DNA of 64,000 nt, from positions 45,349-109,348 of the forward strand of contig JAFQOP010000020.1 of the NCBI GenBank assembly GCA_017403155.1, read 5' to 3'. This document shows, one piece after another, positions 42,822 to 52,157 of this stretch (within the stretch, counting starts at the first letter, position 1; every line of letters begins with the position of its first letter). The notes below the pieces were generated by a model that worked only from the letters and a program-made list of their open reading frames with translations, had not been told where the DNA came from and made no database searches. The position numbers and the translations under genes were made by a program. The DNA comes from Clostridia bacterium (lineage in GTDB: Bacteria; Bacillota; Clostridia; Oscillospirales; CAG-272).

Positions 42822-42997
42822 TCGCCTGAAGGAATTATTACTACCTCATAGGATGCGGGGCGCAGAATTATTCCCTCAGTGGTAAGTATTATCTCCACAC
42901 TGCTGTTTTCTTCTAAGAATAACACCTCACGTATTTCCTTCGGTATAACTAATCTTCCAAGATTATCGATTTTTCTGATCAATCCCAATGATTTCAT
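42806..42997 (-). CDS. AbrB/SpoVT-type DNA-binding protein
   Basis: 63 residues, the size of AbrB-fold regulators. The swapped-hairpin beta-barrel motif is GLIRKIDNLGRLVIPKEIRE, followed by a beta-strand pair (SVEIILTTEGIILRP). This family controls transition-state or toxin-antitoxin genes; no toxin partner lies alongside, so a global regulator is more likely. TATAAT with TGC before it at 43045-43053 gives an extended -10 promoter. Confidence 0.92.
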   Translation of the reverse strand: MKSLGLIRKIDNLGRLVIPKEIREVLFLEENSSVEIILTTEGIILRPASYEVVIIPSGEKKEE

Positions 42998-43093
42998 AAT
43001 TTTCTCCTATGCTATTTGCATTAGAAAGTATTGCTTCTGGCACTATTATAGCATTGAATGCTGGCGAAACCTGTCACTGTATGTCGAGAAAAT

Positions 43094-43119
43094 AAAAAAG
43101 CCCTATCGGGGGCCTTTTT
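43094..43119 (-). terminator. terminator after the 43118 XRE gene
   Basis: Short GC stem (GCCC/GGGC) between A5 and T5 runs. Confidence 0.65.
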
Positions 43120-43438
43120 ATACGCTGCTTACATATGCCTTAATTATCTCAAGAAGTGCAAGTCTCTGCTTTGGCGAAACGGATGATAGCAGTGAGGACA
43201 GCTCGTCTCCGAGATTTGCATTAGCCGCTTTTATCTCTCCTGCGAGCACAAAATCAGCACTGACCTCAAGCGCGTTGATGATATCAACAAACGTAGAAAG
43301 GCTCGGCAGCTTTATGCCTCTCTCTATCTCGCTGAGATACACCTCGGCTATGCCGATCTTTTCCGCGAGCTTTTCCTGAGTTAGTCCAATTCTCTTGCGC
43401 GCCTCTTTAATTCTTTTTCCAATTAGTTCCTTATCCAT
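43118..43438 (-). CDS. XRE-family regulator with C-terminal helical domain
   Basis: 106 residues, start 43438 after GGGGTG. Helix-turn-helix at about 5-60 (IGKRIKEARKRIGLTQEKLA, IGIAEVYLSEIERGIKLPS), then a short C-terminal helical extension (about 70-106: SSLLSSVSPKQRLALLEIIK) that probably dimerises. No ligand domain. It may control itself or a nearby gene; the target is not visible. The upstream spacer (43439-43570) is AT-rich with an ATATGCATAT palindrome and no gene. Confidence 0.9.
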   Translation of the reverse strand: MDKELIGKRIKEARKRIGLTQEKLAEKIGIAEVYLSEIERGIKLPSLSTFVDIINALEVSADFVLAGEIKAANANLGDELSSLLSSVSPKQRLALLEIIKAYVSSV

Positions 43439-43570
43439 ACCGCACCCCAAGCTTATAGCATTATTAATATGCATATATTATATGAAATTAGCGCGGCAAT
43501 TTTAACAAGCTATTTGCATGATTGCAGTACATATAGCTTTATTTTGTTGCAAAAATCTACCAATAAAAAT

Positions 43571-43605
43571 AAAAAAGAGGAACGAGTGTATCGTTCCTCT
43601 TTTTT
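43571..43605 (-). terminator. terminator after rplL
   Basis: Strong stem AAAAAAGAGGAACGA/TCGTTCCTCTTTTTT with a 5-nt loop, 15 nt after the rplL stop. Confidence 0.95.
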
Positions 43606-43619
43606 GAAAATCGGTTAAA

Positions 43620-43994
43620 TTACTTAACCTCAACCTCTGCGCCTGCTGCCTTGAGCTGCTCAGCGATCTTCTCTGCCTCTTCCTTGGAAACTGCTTCCTT
43701 GATGGTCTTGGGAGCGGACTCAACGAGGTCCTTAGCATCCTTAAGACCAAGACCGGTGATCTCACGAGCAACCTTGATAACTGCGAGCTTGTTTGCGCCT
43801 GCACCCTTAAGTACAACGTCAAACTCGGTCTTCTCCTCAGCTGCGGGAGCTGCTGCGCCAGCTGCGGGAGCTGCTGCTGCAACGGGAGCTGCGGATACGC
43901 CGAATTCCTCCTCAAGTGCCTTTACGAGATCTGCGAGTTCAAGAATAGTAAGACCCTTTACAAGTTCAAGGATCTGAGCTGACTTTTCGTTCAT
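43620..43994 (-). CDS. rplL: 50S ribosomal protein L7/L12
   Basis: 124 residues, start at 43994 after GGAGG. N-terminal dimerisation domain (about 1-30), Ala/Pro-rich hinge (residues 38-55), and the C-terminal factor-binding domain with [20 protein letters not shown] and [12 protein letters not shown]. Forms the ribosomal stalk with L10. Terminator directly after the gene. Confidence 0.98.
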   Translation of the reverse strand: MNEKSAQILELVKGLTILELADLVKALEEEFGVSAAPVAAAAPAAGAAAPAAEEKTEFDVVLKGAGANKLAVIKVAREITGLGLKDAKDLVESAPKTIKEAVSKEEAEKIAEQLKAAGAEVEVK

Positions 43995-44042
43995 TTTTAA
44001 ATCCTCCAAATATTTTTCAAAATTGTTTTTTAAGTTAGTTAA

Positions 44043-44603
44043 TTATGCTTCTGCAGGAGCATCCTCTGCGGGAGCTGCATCAGCGGGAGCTGCATCCTCT
44101 GCGGGAGCCTCTCCATCCTTGTCGATCTTTGCCTGAAGTACGTATGCAAAGCCGTAGAGAGAAGACATAAGGCTACCCATCATCTTAGCAACGAGAACTT
44201 CCTTAGAGGGAGTTGCTGCAAGAGACTCAACACCTGCGAGGTCGAGGATACCGCCGTCAACGAAGCCTGCCTTGATCTCAAAGCAGTTGATCTTGTCTGC
44301 GTACTCCTTCATAATCTTCGCGGGAGCGATGGGGTCGTCCTGGCTGATTGCGATTGCGGTCATGCCGGACAGGTACTGCTTCATGTCACCGTAGCCTGCG
44401 ATTTCGCAAGCTCTGCCAGTAAGAGTGTTCTTCATTACTGTGTACTCAACGCCTGCCTTACGGAGTGCGGCGCGGAGTGCGGTGTCTTCTGCTACTGTAA
44501 TGCCTTCGTACTTTACGAGAACGCCTGCTGCTGCGGTCTGCATCTTTGCTGCGAGATCTGCTACAACCTGCTTCTTCTGTTCAAGAACCTTATTGCTGGG
44601 CAT
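44043..44603 (-). CDS. rplJ: 50S ribosomal protein L10
   Basis: 186 residues, start at 44603 (GGAGGTGAAAATA before it). MPSNKVLEQKKQVVADLAAK, RRAxLRKAGVEYTVMKNTL (here ALRAALRKAGVEYTVMKNTL), FEIKAGFVDGGIL. The C-terminal tail is Ala/Asp/Pro/Glu-rich. Stalk base that recruits L7/L12, and the likely ligand of its own L10 leader RNA. Only rplJ-rplL are present; rplK-rplA and rpoB do not flank them. Confidence 0.97.
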   Translation of the reverse strand: MPSNKVLEQKKQVVADLAAKMQTAAAGVLVKYEGITVAEDTALRAALRKAGVEYTVMKNTLTGRACEIAGYGDMKQYLSGMTAIAISQDDPIAPAKIMKEYADKINCFEIKAGFVDGGILDLAGVESLAATPSKEVLVAKMMGSLMSSLYGFAYVLQAKIDKDGEAPAEDAAPADAAPAEDAPAEA

Positions 44604-44631
44604 TATTTTCACCTCCATATAAATTTCAAAT

Positions 44632-44755
44632 AAAAAAGCCTTTTCCGAAGCGCAGTGCTACCGAGAAAAGACAAAATTCAAATCTATTAAGATAAAAATT
44701 GTCACCTCGGCAGGAAAGCTGTCGCTTTTACCGGAACCTGCTGTCTTAAGTTACC
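44632..44755 (-). ncRNA. L10 leader (ribosomal protein autoregulatory RNA)
   Basis: Minus-strand RNA from the promoter at 44762-44790: starts ACCAAAGGTAACTTAAGACAG, contains the paired GCAGG...CCTGC arms with CGACAGC-like loop and the conserved TGCCGAGGTGA block, then a late hairpin (CTTTTC-CG/CGGAAAAG) followed by GCTTTTTT, which is a likely attenuator terminator (44632-44672). This is the layout of the Bacillota L10 leader, to which L10/L12 bind when in excess. Confidence 0.85.
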
Positions 44756-44761
44756 TTTGGT

Positions 44762-44790
44762 ATTATACACGACAAAGCACCGTTTGTCAA
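44762..44790 (-). promoter_or_regulatory. consensus sigma-A promoter for rplJ-rplL
   Basis: Minus strand TTGACA, 17-bp spacer, TATAAT: exact consensus. Confidence 0.9.
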
Positions 44791-44820
44791 TACCTTTTTC
44801 AAAAAAAATTCTGTTTATTT

Positions 44821-45750
44821 TTATTCGTATCTGTTTTTGCTCTTCAGAACGCGAAGAATCGAGCGATAGGAGTCGAGTCTGGTCGGCTCAAGGGTGCCTT
44901 CGTGCGCGGCTCTGGCAACAGAGCACTCCGTTATTCCCTCTCCGAGGTGGGCACAATCGGCAAAGCGGCAGCCGTCGGCGTACCTCGCAACGTCGGGGAA
45001 TGTAGATAGAAGTGCCTCCATTGGCATAAAGTCGAACCTGGCGAAGTCGAGAAGAGAGAAGCCGGGCGTATCTGCAAAAAAGCCCGTGTCGTGGGTGTCG
45101 GAGAGCGCAAAAATCTCAACGTGGCGGGTGGTGTGCCTGCCGCGCTCAATCTTGCGTGATATTTCGCTTGTGGCAAGGGAAAGTGTGGGAAAGAGGGCGT
45201 TGAGAAGAGTGCTCTTTCCAACTCCGGAGGCGCCTGCAAACGCGGCAGAGCGTCCCTCTCTTACGTGGCTGTCGATATAGGCGGAAAGCTCTCGCACGCC
45301 CTCGGTATCATAACTACCCGTTACAAAGGCGGGATATCCCGAGCGCTCATATATTCCCTTGAGGCGCTGCGCCTCCTCGGCGCCGAGGTCGTTCTTGGTT
45401 ATGACGAGAGCTACCTTAATATTGTTGTATTCGGCAATCGATATCAGCTTATCCACCGTTTCAAGCACGGGGGCAGGCTTGGCAGATGCCATAACGATAA
45501 AGAGATAATCAAGATTTGCCATCGGGGGACGGATGAGAGAATTTTTGCGTGGGTGGATTTCTGATATGACGACACTGCCCTGCGTATCCGAGTCAATCCT
45601 TACGGTTACGTTATCACCGATAAGCACCTTATCCTCGTCACGGCGCAGAGCCCCCTTGGCACGGCAGGATATTCTCTCGCCGTCCCACAGTCTTATCTCA
45701 TAGAGGCCACCGAGCCCCTTTACAACCTTACCTTCTTTATTCTCTATCAT
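44821..45750 (-). CDS. rsgA: ribosome small-subunit-dependent GTPase A
   Basis: 309 residues. Circularly permuted GTPase that assists late 30S maturation. N-terminal OB-fold (about 10-75), then G4 TKNDL, G1 GASGVGKSTLLN, G3 DTPGF, and a C-terminal zinc site CRFADCAHLGEGITEC. Last gene of the operon starting at nrdR; 4 nt after rlmN. Confidence 0.97.
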   Translation of the reverse strand: MIENKEGKVVKGLGGLYEIRLWDGERISCRAKGALRRDEDKVLIGDNVTVRIDSDTQGSVVISEIHPRKNSLIRPPMANLDYLFIVMASAKPAPVLETVDKLISIAEYNNIKVALVITKNDLGAEEAQRLKGIYERSGYPAFVTGSYDTEGVRELSAYIDSHVREGRSAAFAGASGVGKSTLLNALFPTLSLATSEISRKIERGRHTTRHVEIFALSDTHDTGFFADTPGFSLLDFARFDFMPMEALLSTFPDVARYADGCRFADCAHLGEGITECSVARAAHEGTLEPTRLDSYRSILRVLKSKNRYE

Positions 45751-45754
45751 TTCC

Positions 45755-46804
45755 TTACCTTCTGGTATGTCTTAGCTGTCCGCAGGCTGCGTTTACGTCG
45801 GCACCGAGACGTCGGCGGACCGTGGCGGTGATGCCGAGCGACTCGAGCATCGCGGCAAAGTTATTTGCCGAGGTGGTGCTTCCCTCCTTGAAGCCGGTTT
45901 CGGCAACCTCGTTTACTCTTATGAGATTCACGTGTATCGGTGCCTTTACGGGGTCCAGGTACTTGTGCAGGAGGGCGGCAAGGGTGCGCGCGTCCTGCTC
46001 GGTATCGTTCTTTCCGCTTATGAGAGTATACTCGAACGATATGCGCCTGCCCGTGTGGGAATAGTAGTCCCGACAGGCGGTGAGCAGCTCGTCAATATTC
46101 CACTTCTTATTGACGGGCATTATCTCGCTTCGGCGCTCATCGGTAGCGGCATGCAGGGAGATTGAGAGGGTTATAGGCAGCTCACACTCTGCGAGGGCGC
46201 GAATCTTCGGCACAACACCGCAGGTGGAAAGAGATATGTGGCGGTAGCCAATATTGAGTCCGTCCTCTCGGTTAACGAGGCGGAGAAACTTCACCACGTT
46301 GTCATAATTGTCAAGAGGCTCACCTATGCCCATCATTACTATATTGGATACGCGCTCGCCCGTATCGCGCTGAGCGGTAATTATCTGTCCGAGAAGCTCG
46401 GAGGGATAGAGGTCGCGCACTCTGCCTCCTATCGTCGAGGCGCAGAAGCGGCATCCCATACGGCAGCCGACCTGGCTGGATATGCAGAGGGTGTTGCCGT
46501 GCTTATATCTCATAAATACACTCTCAATAAACTCACCGTCATGGAGCTCAAAGAGGTATTTTACCGTGCCGTCGAGCTTTGAAACGAGCTTTTCCTTCAC
46601 CCTCGGGAGGGTGTCGAGAGTCGTCGCCTTGAGCTTCTCCCGCAGGGTCTTGGAGAGATTTGTCATCCCGTCAATGCCGACACCGAGCGGCAGCCACGCG
46701 GCAATCTGCTTTGCTCTGAAGGCACTCTCGCCTATCGATTTTACAAACTCAAGCAGCTCGCCGTAGTCGAGTGAATATAGGTCTGTCTTTTTCTGTTCTG
46801 TCAT
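45755..46804 (-). CDS. rlmN: 23S rRNA (adenine2503-C2)/tRNA methyltransferase RlmN
   Basis: 349 residues. Radical SAM enzyme: CRMGCRFCAST near residue 113 (CxxxCxxC), MGIGEPLDNYDNV, and the conserved Cys near the C-terminus in the NAACGQL context that resolves the methyl intermediate. N-terminal SAKQIAAWLPLGV-like accessory region. Methylates A2503 of 23S rRNA and A37 of some tRNAs. Overlaps the rsmB stop by 4 nt. Confidence 0.97.
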   Translation of the reverse strand: MTEQKKTDLYSLDYGELLEFVKSIGESAFRAKQIAAWLPLGVGIDGMTNLSKTLREKLKATTLDTLPRVKEKLVSKLDGTVKYLFELHDGEFIESVFMRYKHGNTLCISSQVGCRMGCRFCASTIGGRVRDLYPSELLGQIITAQRDTGERVSNIVMMGIGEPLDNYDNVVKFLRLVNREDGLNIGYRHISLSTCGVVPKIRALAECELPITLSISLHAATDERRSEIMPVNKKWNIDELLTACRDYYSHTGRRISFEYTLISGKNDTEQDARTLAALLHKYLDPVKAPIHVNLIRVNEVAETGFKEGSTTSANNFAAMLESLGITATVRRRLGADVNAACGQLRHTRR

Positions 46805-48111
46805 CTTTTTCTCTCCAAGAGGGCAATAAAGAAGCCGTCTGTGTCATGGATGTGAGGATAAAGGGTTATCATTCCGCACTCGGCACTCAACGTGCCAAGC
46901 TCAAACGGGACGAGGGCAAAATCGTGGTTATCGCGAAGAAATTCCCTAACAACCTCTTCGTTTTCCCGCTCGGCGAGGGTGCAGGTGGAGTAAACTATCC
47001 TGCCCCCAACCCTCAAGTATTGCGACGAGCTCTTCAGTATTTCAAGCTGAAGGGCTGGCAGCCCCTCCGTATCCTCGAGAGGCTTGTACCTCAAATCGGG
47101 CTTCTTTGCTATAACGCCAAGACCAGAGCAGGGTACGTCGCATATAACCGAGTCCGCTCTGCCGAGGAGCGTCCCGTCGGGCACGCGTGCATCGCGCACG
47201 CCTACGCTAACGGAAGAGAGTCCGAGCCTTGCGGCGCTGTCGCGGATAAGGGAGAGCTTGCTCTCATGGAGGTCAAAGGCATATACGCGCGCTTTGTTGC
47301 CCGAGAGGATTGCCGCAGTCATTGCCTTACCGCCCGGGGCGGAGCAGACGTCGACTATAAGCGCGCCCTCCCTCTGCGACTGAAGCGAGGCAGCGACAGC
47401 GGAGGCGGCATCCTGAACGAGAAAGAGTCCCTCGGAATATCCGTATATCTCACGCGGATTTACACTGCCGGATATAGCAACGGAAATTGGCGAAAACTCA
47501 ACACGGGTAGCCACGACCCCCGTCTCGGCAAGCTTTTGTATAAAGTCCTCGACCGATATTTTAACAGTGTTTACGGTGAGGGTGGTTTTCGGTGTTTTGT
47601 TAAATGACTCAAAGAGTGCTACCGCGCTCTGCTCACCGAGCCCGTCAAGGAAGAGGCGCACTGTGGGCAGAGGTATCGAATAATATACCGAATAATATCT
47701 CGCCGCATTCTTCTCCTTCTTCGGGAAGGGGAGGTTATCCCTTGTGCGCACGAGGGCACGAAGCACAGCATTGACAAGCCCTGCCTCTCCCTTGTTTTTT
47801 GCAAGGGAGACGGTTGCGTTTACGGCAGCATGGTCGGGCATACCCGAGGAATCGAGAAGCTGACACATACCGAGTCGAAGGATGTTTTTCGTATGGGAGG
47901 TGAGCTTATCAAGGCTTCTGCCCGTAAGGGCTCCTATGATATAGTCGTAAGTAAGCTTATGCTCTACTGTGGTATATAAAAGATGTGTCAAAAGACCGCG
48001 CTCCTCTCGGGAGAGCGAGTCGGTAAGATGGGAGGAGAGCGACAGGTTTACGTACTTGCCGTTTTCCTCATAGTCAAGAAGCAGCTTCAGCGCTATTTCA
48101 CGGACTGTCAT
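46801..48111 (-). CDS. rsmB: 16S rRNA (cytosine967-C5)-methyltransferase RsmB
   Basis: 436 residues, start at 48111 (AAAGGAGG about 10 nt before). N-terminal NusB-like RNA-binding domain (about 1-140), then a Rossmann methyltransferase domain with DVCSAPGGKAMTAAIL (motif I), CDVPCSGLGVIAKKPDLRYK (catalytic Cys in PCSG) and STCTLAERENEEVV (second Cys). Sits between fmt and rlmN as in other Bacillota. Confidence 0.96.
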   Translation of the reverse strand: MTVREIALKLLLDYEENGKYVNLSLSSHLTDSLSREERGLLTHLLYTTVEHKLTYDYIIGALTGRSLDKLTSHTKNILRLGMCQLLDSSGMPDHAAVNATVSLAKNKGEAGLVNAVLRALVRTRDNLPFPKKEKNAARYYSVYYSIPLPTVRLFLDGLGEQSAVALFESFNKTPKTTLTVNTVKISVEDFIQKLAETGVVATRVEFSPISVAISGSVNPREIYGYSEGLFLVQDAASAVAASLQSQREGALIVDVCSAPGGKAMTAAILSGNKARVYAFDLHESKLSLIRDSAARLGLSSVSVGVRDARVPDGTLLGRADSVICDVPCSGLGVIAKKPDLRYKPLEDTEGLPALQLEILKSSSQYLRVGGRIVYSTCTLAERENEEVVREFLRDNHDFALVPFELGTLSAECGMITLYPHIHDTDGFFIALLERKR

Positions 48112-48142
48112 AACCGCGCTTCCTCCTTTCGTCATATTTATC

Positions 48143-49081
48143 TTATTTCAGAACGTCGCCAACGGCAATCTTCCTGCCGCGAACAAAATCCCCTGCGCTC
48201 ATTGCGCCCTTGCCCTCGGGCTTCAGCCTTGTAAGTCGAAGAATACCTCCTCCACAGGCAACGTCTATATATCCGTCTGCTGTGCCAGACACAGCGACAA
48301 CCGTGCCAAACGGGGCACTCTCGCTCGCGTCAAAGGGAATGGCGTCAAGTATCTTTAGCTGCCTCTCGCCAAGGAAGCAGAATGCACCCGGGAAGGGGGT
48401 GACGCCTCTTATACGGCAGTTGCACTCAAATGCGGGGAGCGAAAAATCAACTCTGCAGTCCTCTTTTTCTATCTTTGCGGCATATGTGGCAAGAGCGTGG
48501 TCCTGCGGAGTGCGGGTTGCTCTGCCTGCCTCAATGTCGTATATCGCGGAACTGAGAAGCTCGGAGCCGACCTCCGCCGCTCTGTCGTGGATATCCCCGG
48601 CCGTATCGGTGGGAGAAATTTCAAATACTGCGCGGCTGATAATATCACCCGTGTCAAGCCCCTCGTCCATATACATTACGGTAACACCCGTTTCTGTGTT
48701 GCCATCCATTACCGAGCGCTGTATGGGGGCGGCGCCGCGATATGCGGGGAGGAGGGATACGTGAAGATTGAGGCAACCGTGCTTCGGGTAATCGAGCACG
48801 GATTTTGGCAATATCTTGCCGTATGCGACGACCGCAATCAGCTCGGGGTCATACTCAGAGAGAAGGGAGGCGAATGTCTCGTCCCTCAACGTTGACGGGG
48901 TGTATACGGGAATACCGTGCTCAAGGGCCAGTGCCTTTACGGGGGTGGGTGTGGTGGCATTTCCTCTGCCGCGCACCTTGTCCTCTCTCGTTACTACCGC
49001 CACGATATCGTGACCGCGGCGAAGAAGGGTGGCAAGGGTCTCTCTCGCAATATCGGGAGTGCCCATAAACATTATTCTCAT
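48143..49081 (-). CDS. fmt: methionyl-tRNA formyltransferase
   Basis: 312 residues. Formylates the initiator Met-tRNA using 10-formyl-THF. MFMGTPDIARETLATLL at the start; the folate-binding segment CLNLHVSLLPAYRGAAPIQ with HxSLLPxYRG; MYMDEGLDTGDII. C-terminal OB domain present (about 205-312). Between rsmB and def, 7 nt from def. Confidence 0.97.
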   Translation of the reverse strand: MRIMFMGTPDIARETLATLLRRGHDIVAVVTREDKVRGRGNATTPTPVKALALEHGIPVYTPSTLRDETFASLLSEYDPELIAVVAYGKILPKSVLDYPKHGCLNLHVSLLPAYRGAAPIQRSVMDGNTETGVTVMYMDEGLDTGDIISRAVFEISPTDTAGDIHDRAAEVGSELLSSAIYDIEAGRATRTPQDHALATYAAKIEKEDCRVDFSLPAFECNCRIRGVTPFPGAFCFLGERQLKILDAIPFDASESAPFGTVVAVSGTADGYIDVACGGGILRLTRLKPEGKGAMSAGDFVRGRKIAVGDVLK

Positions 49082-49088
49082 AGCTTTG

Positions 49089-49538
49089 TCAGCCTCTCTT
49101 TATCTGCACGTCGGTATAGAGCTTGCCGTCGAGGTGATCGCACTCGTGGCATATTGCACGGGCAAGCAGGTCGGTGCCGCGGAGCTCATACTCCTCACCG
49201 TTTCTGTTAAGCGCTCTGACAACAACAACCTTCGGGCGCTTGGTGATGCCAAACTCGCCGGGATTTGAGAGGCAGCCCTCCTGCTCTCTCTGCTCGCCTG
49301 CAAAGGATATGATCCTGGGATTTATGAGCTCATAAACCGTGCCCTCGTCAACCTCTATAACGGCGATGCGGCGAAGAACACCGACCTGAGGCGCTGCAAG
49401 TCCGCAGCCCCCTGCCGCCCTCATAGTCTCTATCATATCGTCGAGAAGGGTGATTATTCTCGGGGTTATCTCACTGACCTCGCGCGAGGTCATACGAAGG
49501 GTGGGATCACCGAATTTAAGTATATTTCTCTTTGCCAT
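49089..49538 (-). CDS. def: peptide deformylase
   Basis: 149 residues. Removes the formyl group from new proteins. All three metal/active-site motifs are there: GCGLAAPQVGV (motif 1), EGCLSNPG (motif 2, metal Cys) and ICHECDHLDG (motif 3, HExxH; written HECDH here). Short type with no extra C-terminal tail. Overlapping role with fmt next door: the pair adds and removes formyl groups. Confidence 0.97.
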   Translation of the reverse strand: MAKRNILKFGDPTLRMTSREVSEITPRIITLLDDMIETMRAAGGCGLAAPQVGVLRRIAVIEVDEGTVYELINPRIISFAGEQREQEGCLSNPGEFGITKRPKVVVVRALNRNGEEYELRGTDLLARAICHECDHLDGKLYTDVQIKRG

Positions 49539-49572
49539 TTTGGTTTTCTCCTTTCGAAAGAGGTTACACGGG

Positions 49573-51819
49573 TCATACCGTGAGGGGATTAAGGTCGACC
49601 GCCAGGCTCACGCCGCGACGCAGCGACGCCTCGCACAGAAGCTCGTGGAAAAGAGCGCGGCTCTGCCTGTTAAGACGGCACTTTACAACGAGGCGCATGC
49701 GGTATTTGTCGCTCACCTTATATACCTGCGCCTCAAAGGGTCCGTAGACAGTAAAGGGCAGGGATGAATATTTTTCTTTTATTTTGGAAACAAGGCTCTC
49801 GGATATCTCGCGTGCGGCAACAAGCACCTCCCTCTCGTCCTCTCCCGTTACGGTCATAGCTACCATATCCGAGAAGGGGGGGTAGGAGAGAGCGCGCCTG
49901 ATGGCAATCTCGCCCTTGTAGAAGGTATCGTAGTCCTGCAAGCACGCGAGGCGGATGACCTCGTTCTTCGGGGAGTAGGTCTGTATAACGGCAACACCGT
50001 TATCCGATGCGCGCCCTGCCCTTCCTATTACCTGGGTGAGAAGAGAGAAGGTTCTCTCCGAGGCGCGGAAATCGGACAGATAAAGCGATGTGTCTGCAAG
50101 GAGGACACCGACGAGGGTGACGCGGGGAAAATCGTGGCCCTTGGCAACCATCTGGGTGCCGAGGAGAATGTCCGCTCTTCCCTGTCGGAAGTCGTCAATC
50201 ATTTTATCATACGAGAGCTTGCCCGAGGTGGTGTCGGCATCCATACGCATGACCGACATATCGGGCAGATACTGACCGAGCTCGCCCTCCACCTTCTGTG
50301 TACCGAAGCCCTGGAAATCGAGTCTGTCGGACGAGCAGGAGGGGCACACCCTCGGTATCGGGGCAGTATATCCGCAAAGGTGGCAGAGTAGCTTACCTCC
50401 CGAGGGGGAGGCGTGGCGCGTCAGTGACACCGAGCAGCGCGGGCAGGTTATGACCTCGCCGCACTCCTTGCAGCTGACGTAGCTGTTGTAGCCGCGTCGG
50501 TTCAGAAAGAGAATCGCCTGCCTTCCGTTTTCCTCTACCTCGCGCAGCGAGTCAAGAAGTCGGTTGCTTACGGTAGTGGTATTGCCGTGCTGCAGAAGCT
50601 CCTCTCTCATATCGACGATAACAGCCTCGGGCAGTCTGAAGCCGCCGAAGCGCTCGCGCAGTGGAACGAGGGTATATTTTCCGCACTCCGCCTTATAAAA
50701 GCTCTCAAGAGAGGGGGTTGCCGATGCGAGAAGCATAAGTGCGTTGTGGTGCCCTGCGCGGTACGCGGCAACGTCGCGCGCGTGGTACTTCGGGTCGGAC
50801 TCCGACTTGTAAGTATGCTCGTGCTCCTCGTCTATCACTATCAGACCGACGTCATGAAGTGGGGCGAAGGCAGCCGAGCGCGTACCTATGACGAGATCGA
50901 CGTCTCCGCGCTCGATTCTGCGGTAGGCATCAAGACGCTCTCCCTGAGAGAGAGAGGAATGTATAACCGCAACTCGCTCACCGTATCTTTTGCAGAAAAT
51001 GCCGACGGTCTGGGGTGTCAGGGCAATCTCGGGCACCATAAGAATAACTCCGTGCCCCTCACCGATGACCCTGTCCATCAGCTTCATTATTACCTTGGTT
51101 TTACCCGAGCCCGTCACACCGTACAGAAGTGCGGCACGGGGCGCGTCCTCGAGGTAAAGCTCCTCGATGCGCGTGTATGCCTCGGTCTGCGCCATAGAGA
51201 GGACGATTTCGCTCTCATCCCTCTCGCGCGCAAGGTGGGCATACGGATTTCGGATGCACTCCTCCTCGCTTATGCGTATCACGCCGCGCTCTCGCAGGGC
51301 AGTGATGTTGGCACTTGTGACCGAGGGGAGCGCACGGACGAGAGTATGGTCCGCGCTTCCGATATCCATAAGATATTCAACAATTCGGCGCTGTCCCTCG
51401 CTGCGCACGCCTGCCCTGCCCGATGCGGAAAGGAGGGCTGTCGCCTCCTCCCTCGATATAGCCAGAGTGCAGGTACGGGTATATTTTACGTTGAGGCTCT
51501 CGTTGAGTGCCCCGGGAGGAAGCACCGTCCTTACAGCCTCGCCAAGCGTGCAAAGGGTATGCTCCTTCAAAAACAAGCATAGCCCGAGCATCTCCTCGGA
51601 GAGGACGGGACGGTCCTTTAGGACCGAATGCACGGGCTTAATATTAACGCCCGCGGGCGCACTCTCCTTCAAACGGGTGACGAGCGCGAGGCGCGTTTTA
51701 TCCGCCCGACCGAAGGGCACGCGCACTATCGCACCGCGTACGACGTCGGGAATTGCCTCATAGTCAAACGGGCGGTCGAGGTGATACGGCGTGTCAAAAA
51801 CATATACTTCACAATACAC
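49573..51819 (-). CDS. priA: primosomal protein N' (PriA helicase)
   Basis: 748 residues. Restarts replication at stalled forks. N-terminal DNA-binding domain (about 1-170); helicase domain with YGVTGSGKTKVIMKLMD (Walker A), IDEEHEHTYKSESDPKYHARD (DEEH box), then paired zinc-binding cysteines (CKECGEVITCPRCS, CHLCGYTAPIPRVCPSC) and a C-terminal domain. All eight zinc cysteines are present. Intact. Confidence 0.97.
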   Translation of the reverse strand: MYCEVYVFDTPYHLDRPFDYEAIPDVVRGAIVRVPFGRADKTRLALVTRLKESAPAGVNIKPVHSVLKDRPVLSEEMLGLCLFLKEHTLCTLGEAVRTVLPPGALNESLNVKYTRTCTLAISREEATALLSASGRAGVRSEGQRRIVEYLMDIGSADHTLVRALPSVTSANITALRERGVIRISEEECIRNPYAHLARERDESEIVLSMAQTEAYTRIEELYLEDAPRAALLYGVTGSGKTKVIMKLMDRVIGEGHGVILMVPEIALTPQTVGIFCKRYGERVAVIHSSLSQGERLDAYRRIERGDVDLVIGTRSAAFAPLHDVGLIVIDEEHEHTYKSESDPKYHARDVAAYRAGHHNALMLLASATPSLESFYKAECGKYTLVPLRERFGGFRLPEAVIVDMREELLQHGNTTTVSNRLLDSLREVEENGRQAILFLNRRGYNSYVSCKECGEVITCPRCSVSLTRHASPSGGKLLCHLCGYTAPIPRVCPSCSSDRLDFQGFGTQKVEGELGQYLPDMSVMRMDADTTSGKLSYDKMIDDFRQGRADILLGTQMVAKGHDFPRVTLVGVLLADTSLYLSDFRASERTFSLLTQVIGRAGRASDNGVAVIQTYSPKNEVIRLACLQDYDTFYKGEIAIRRALSYPPFSDMVAMTVTGEDEREVLVAAREISESLVSKIKEKYSSLPFTVYGPFEAQVYKVSDKYRMRLVVKCRLNRQSRALFHELLCEASLRRGVSLAVDLNPLTV

Positions 51820-51855
51820 ACAGCATCCCTCCTTACTTATTTTTGTCTTGATTTG

Positions 51856-52125
51856 TTATTTCTTGTCGGAGGTACGAACGAGCTTGTATCTGCCGTCGAT
51901 AATTCTGCCGACTGCGATTTTAACCGCCTTCTGATCCTTGTACTCGGGATCGATGAGAGAGGCGATGGACGCCTTCTCGCTCTGGGTGTCGATGAGCTTC
52001 TGCGCCTTTTCCTTCATCTCAACGTACTCGTCGGTAACGAGGCGGGCGCACTTTGCTACACCGACTACTACCTCGTAGCGGTTGAACTTGCCACCTGAAA
52101 GCTGGTCTACGGTAGGGTAAATCAT
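51856..52125 (-). CDS. rpoZ: RNA polymerase omega subunit
   Basis: 89 residues, the normal size. MIYPTVDQLSGGKFNRYEVVVGVAKCARLV matches the clostridial omega N-terminus (VAKRAR-like core), and KAVKIAVGRIIDGRYKLV the C-terminus. Assembles RNA polymerase. Next to remA; gmk, usually between them, is missing here. Confidence 0.93.
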   Translation of the reverse strand: MIYPTVDQLSGGKFNRYEVVVGVAKCARLVTDEYVEMKEKAQKLIDTQSEKASIASLIDPEYKDQKAVKIAVGRIIDGRYKLVRTSDKK

Positions 52126-52157
52126 TTCTTTTATCTCACTTTCTTTTGTTTCGTTTT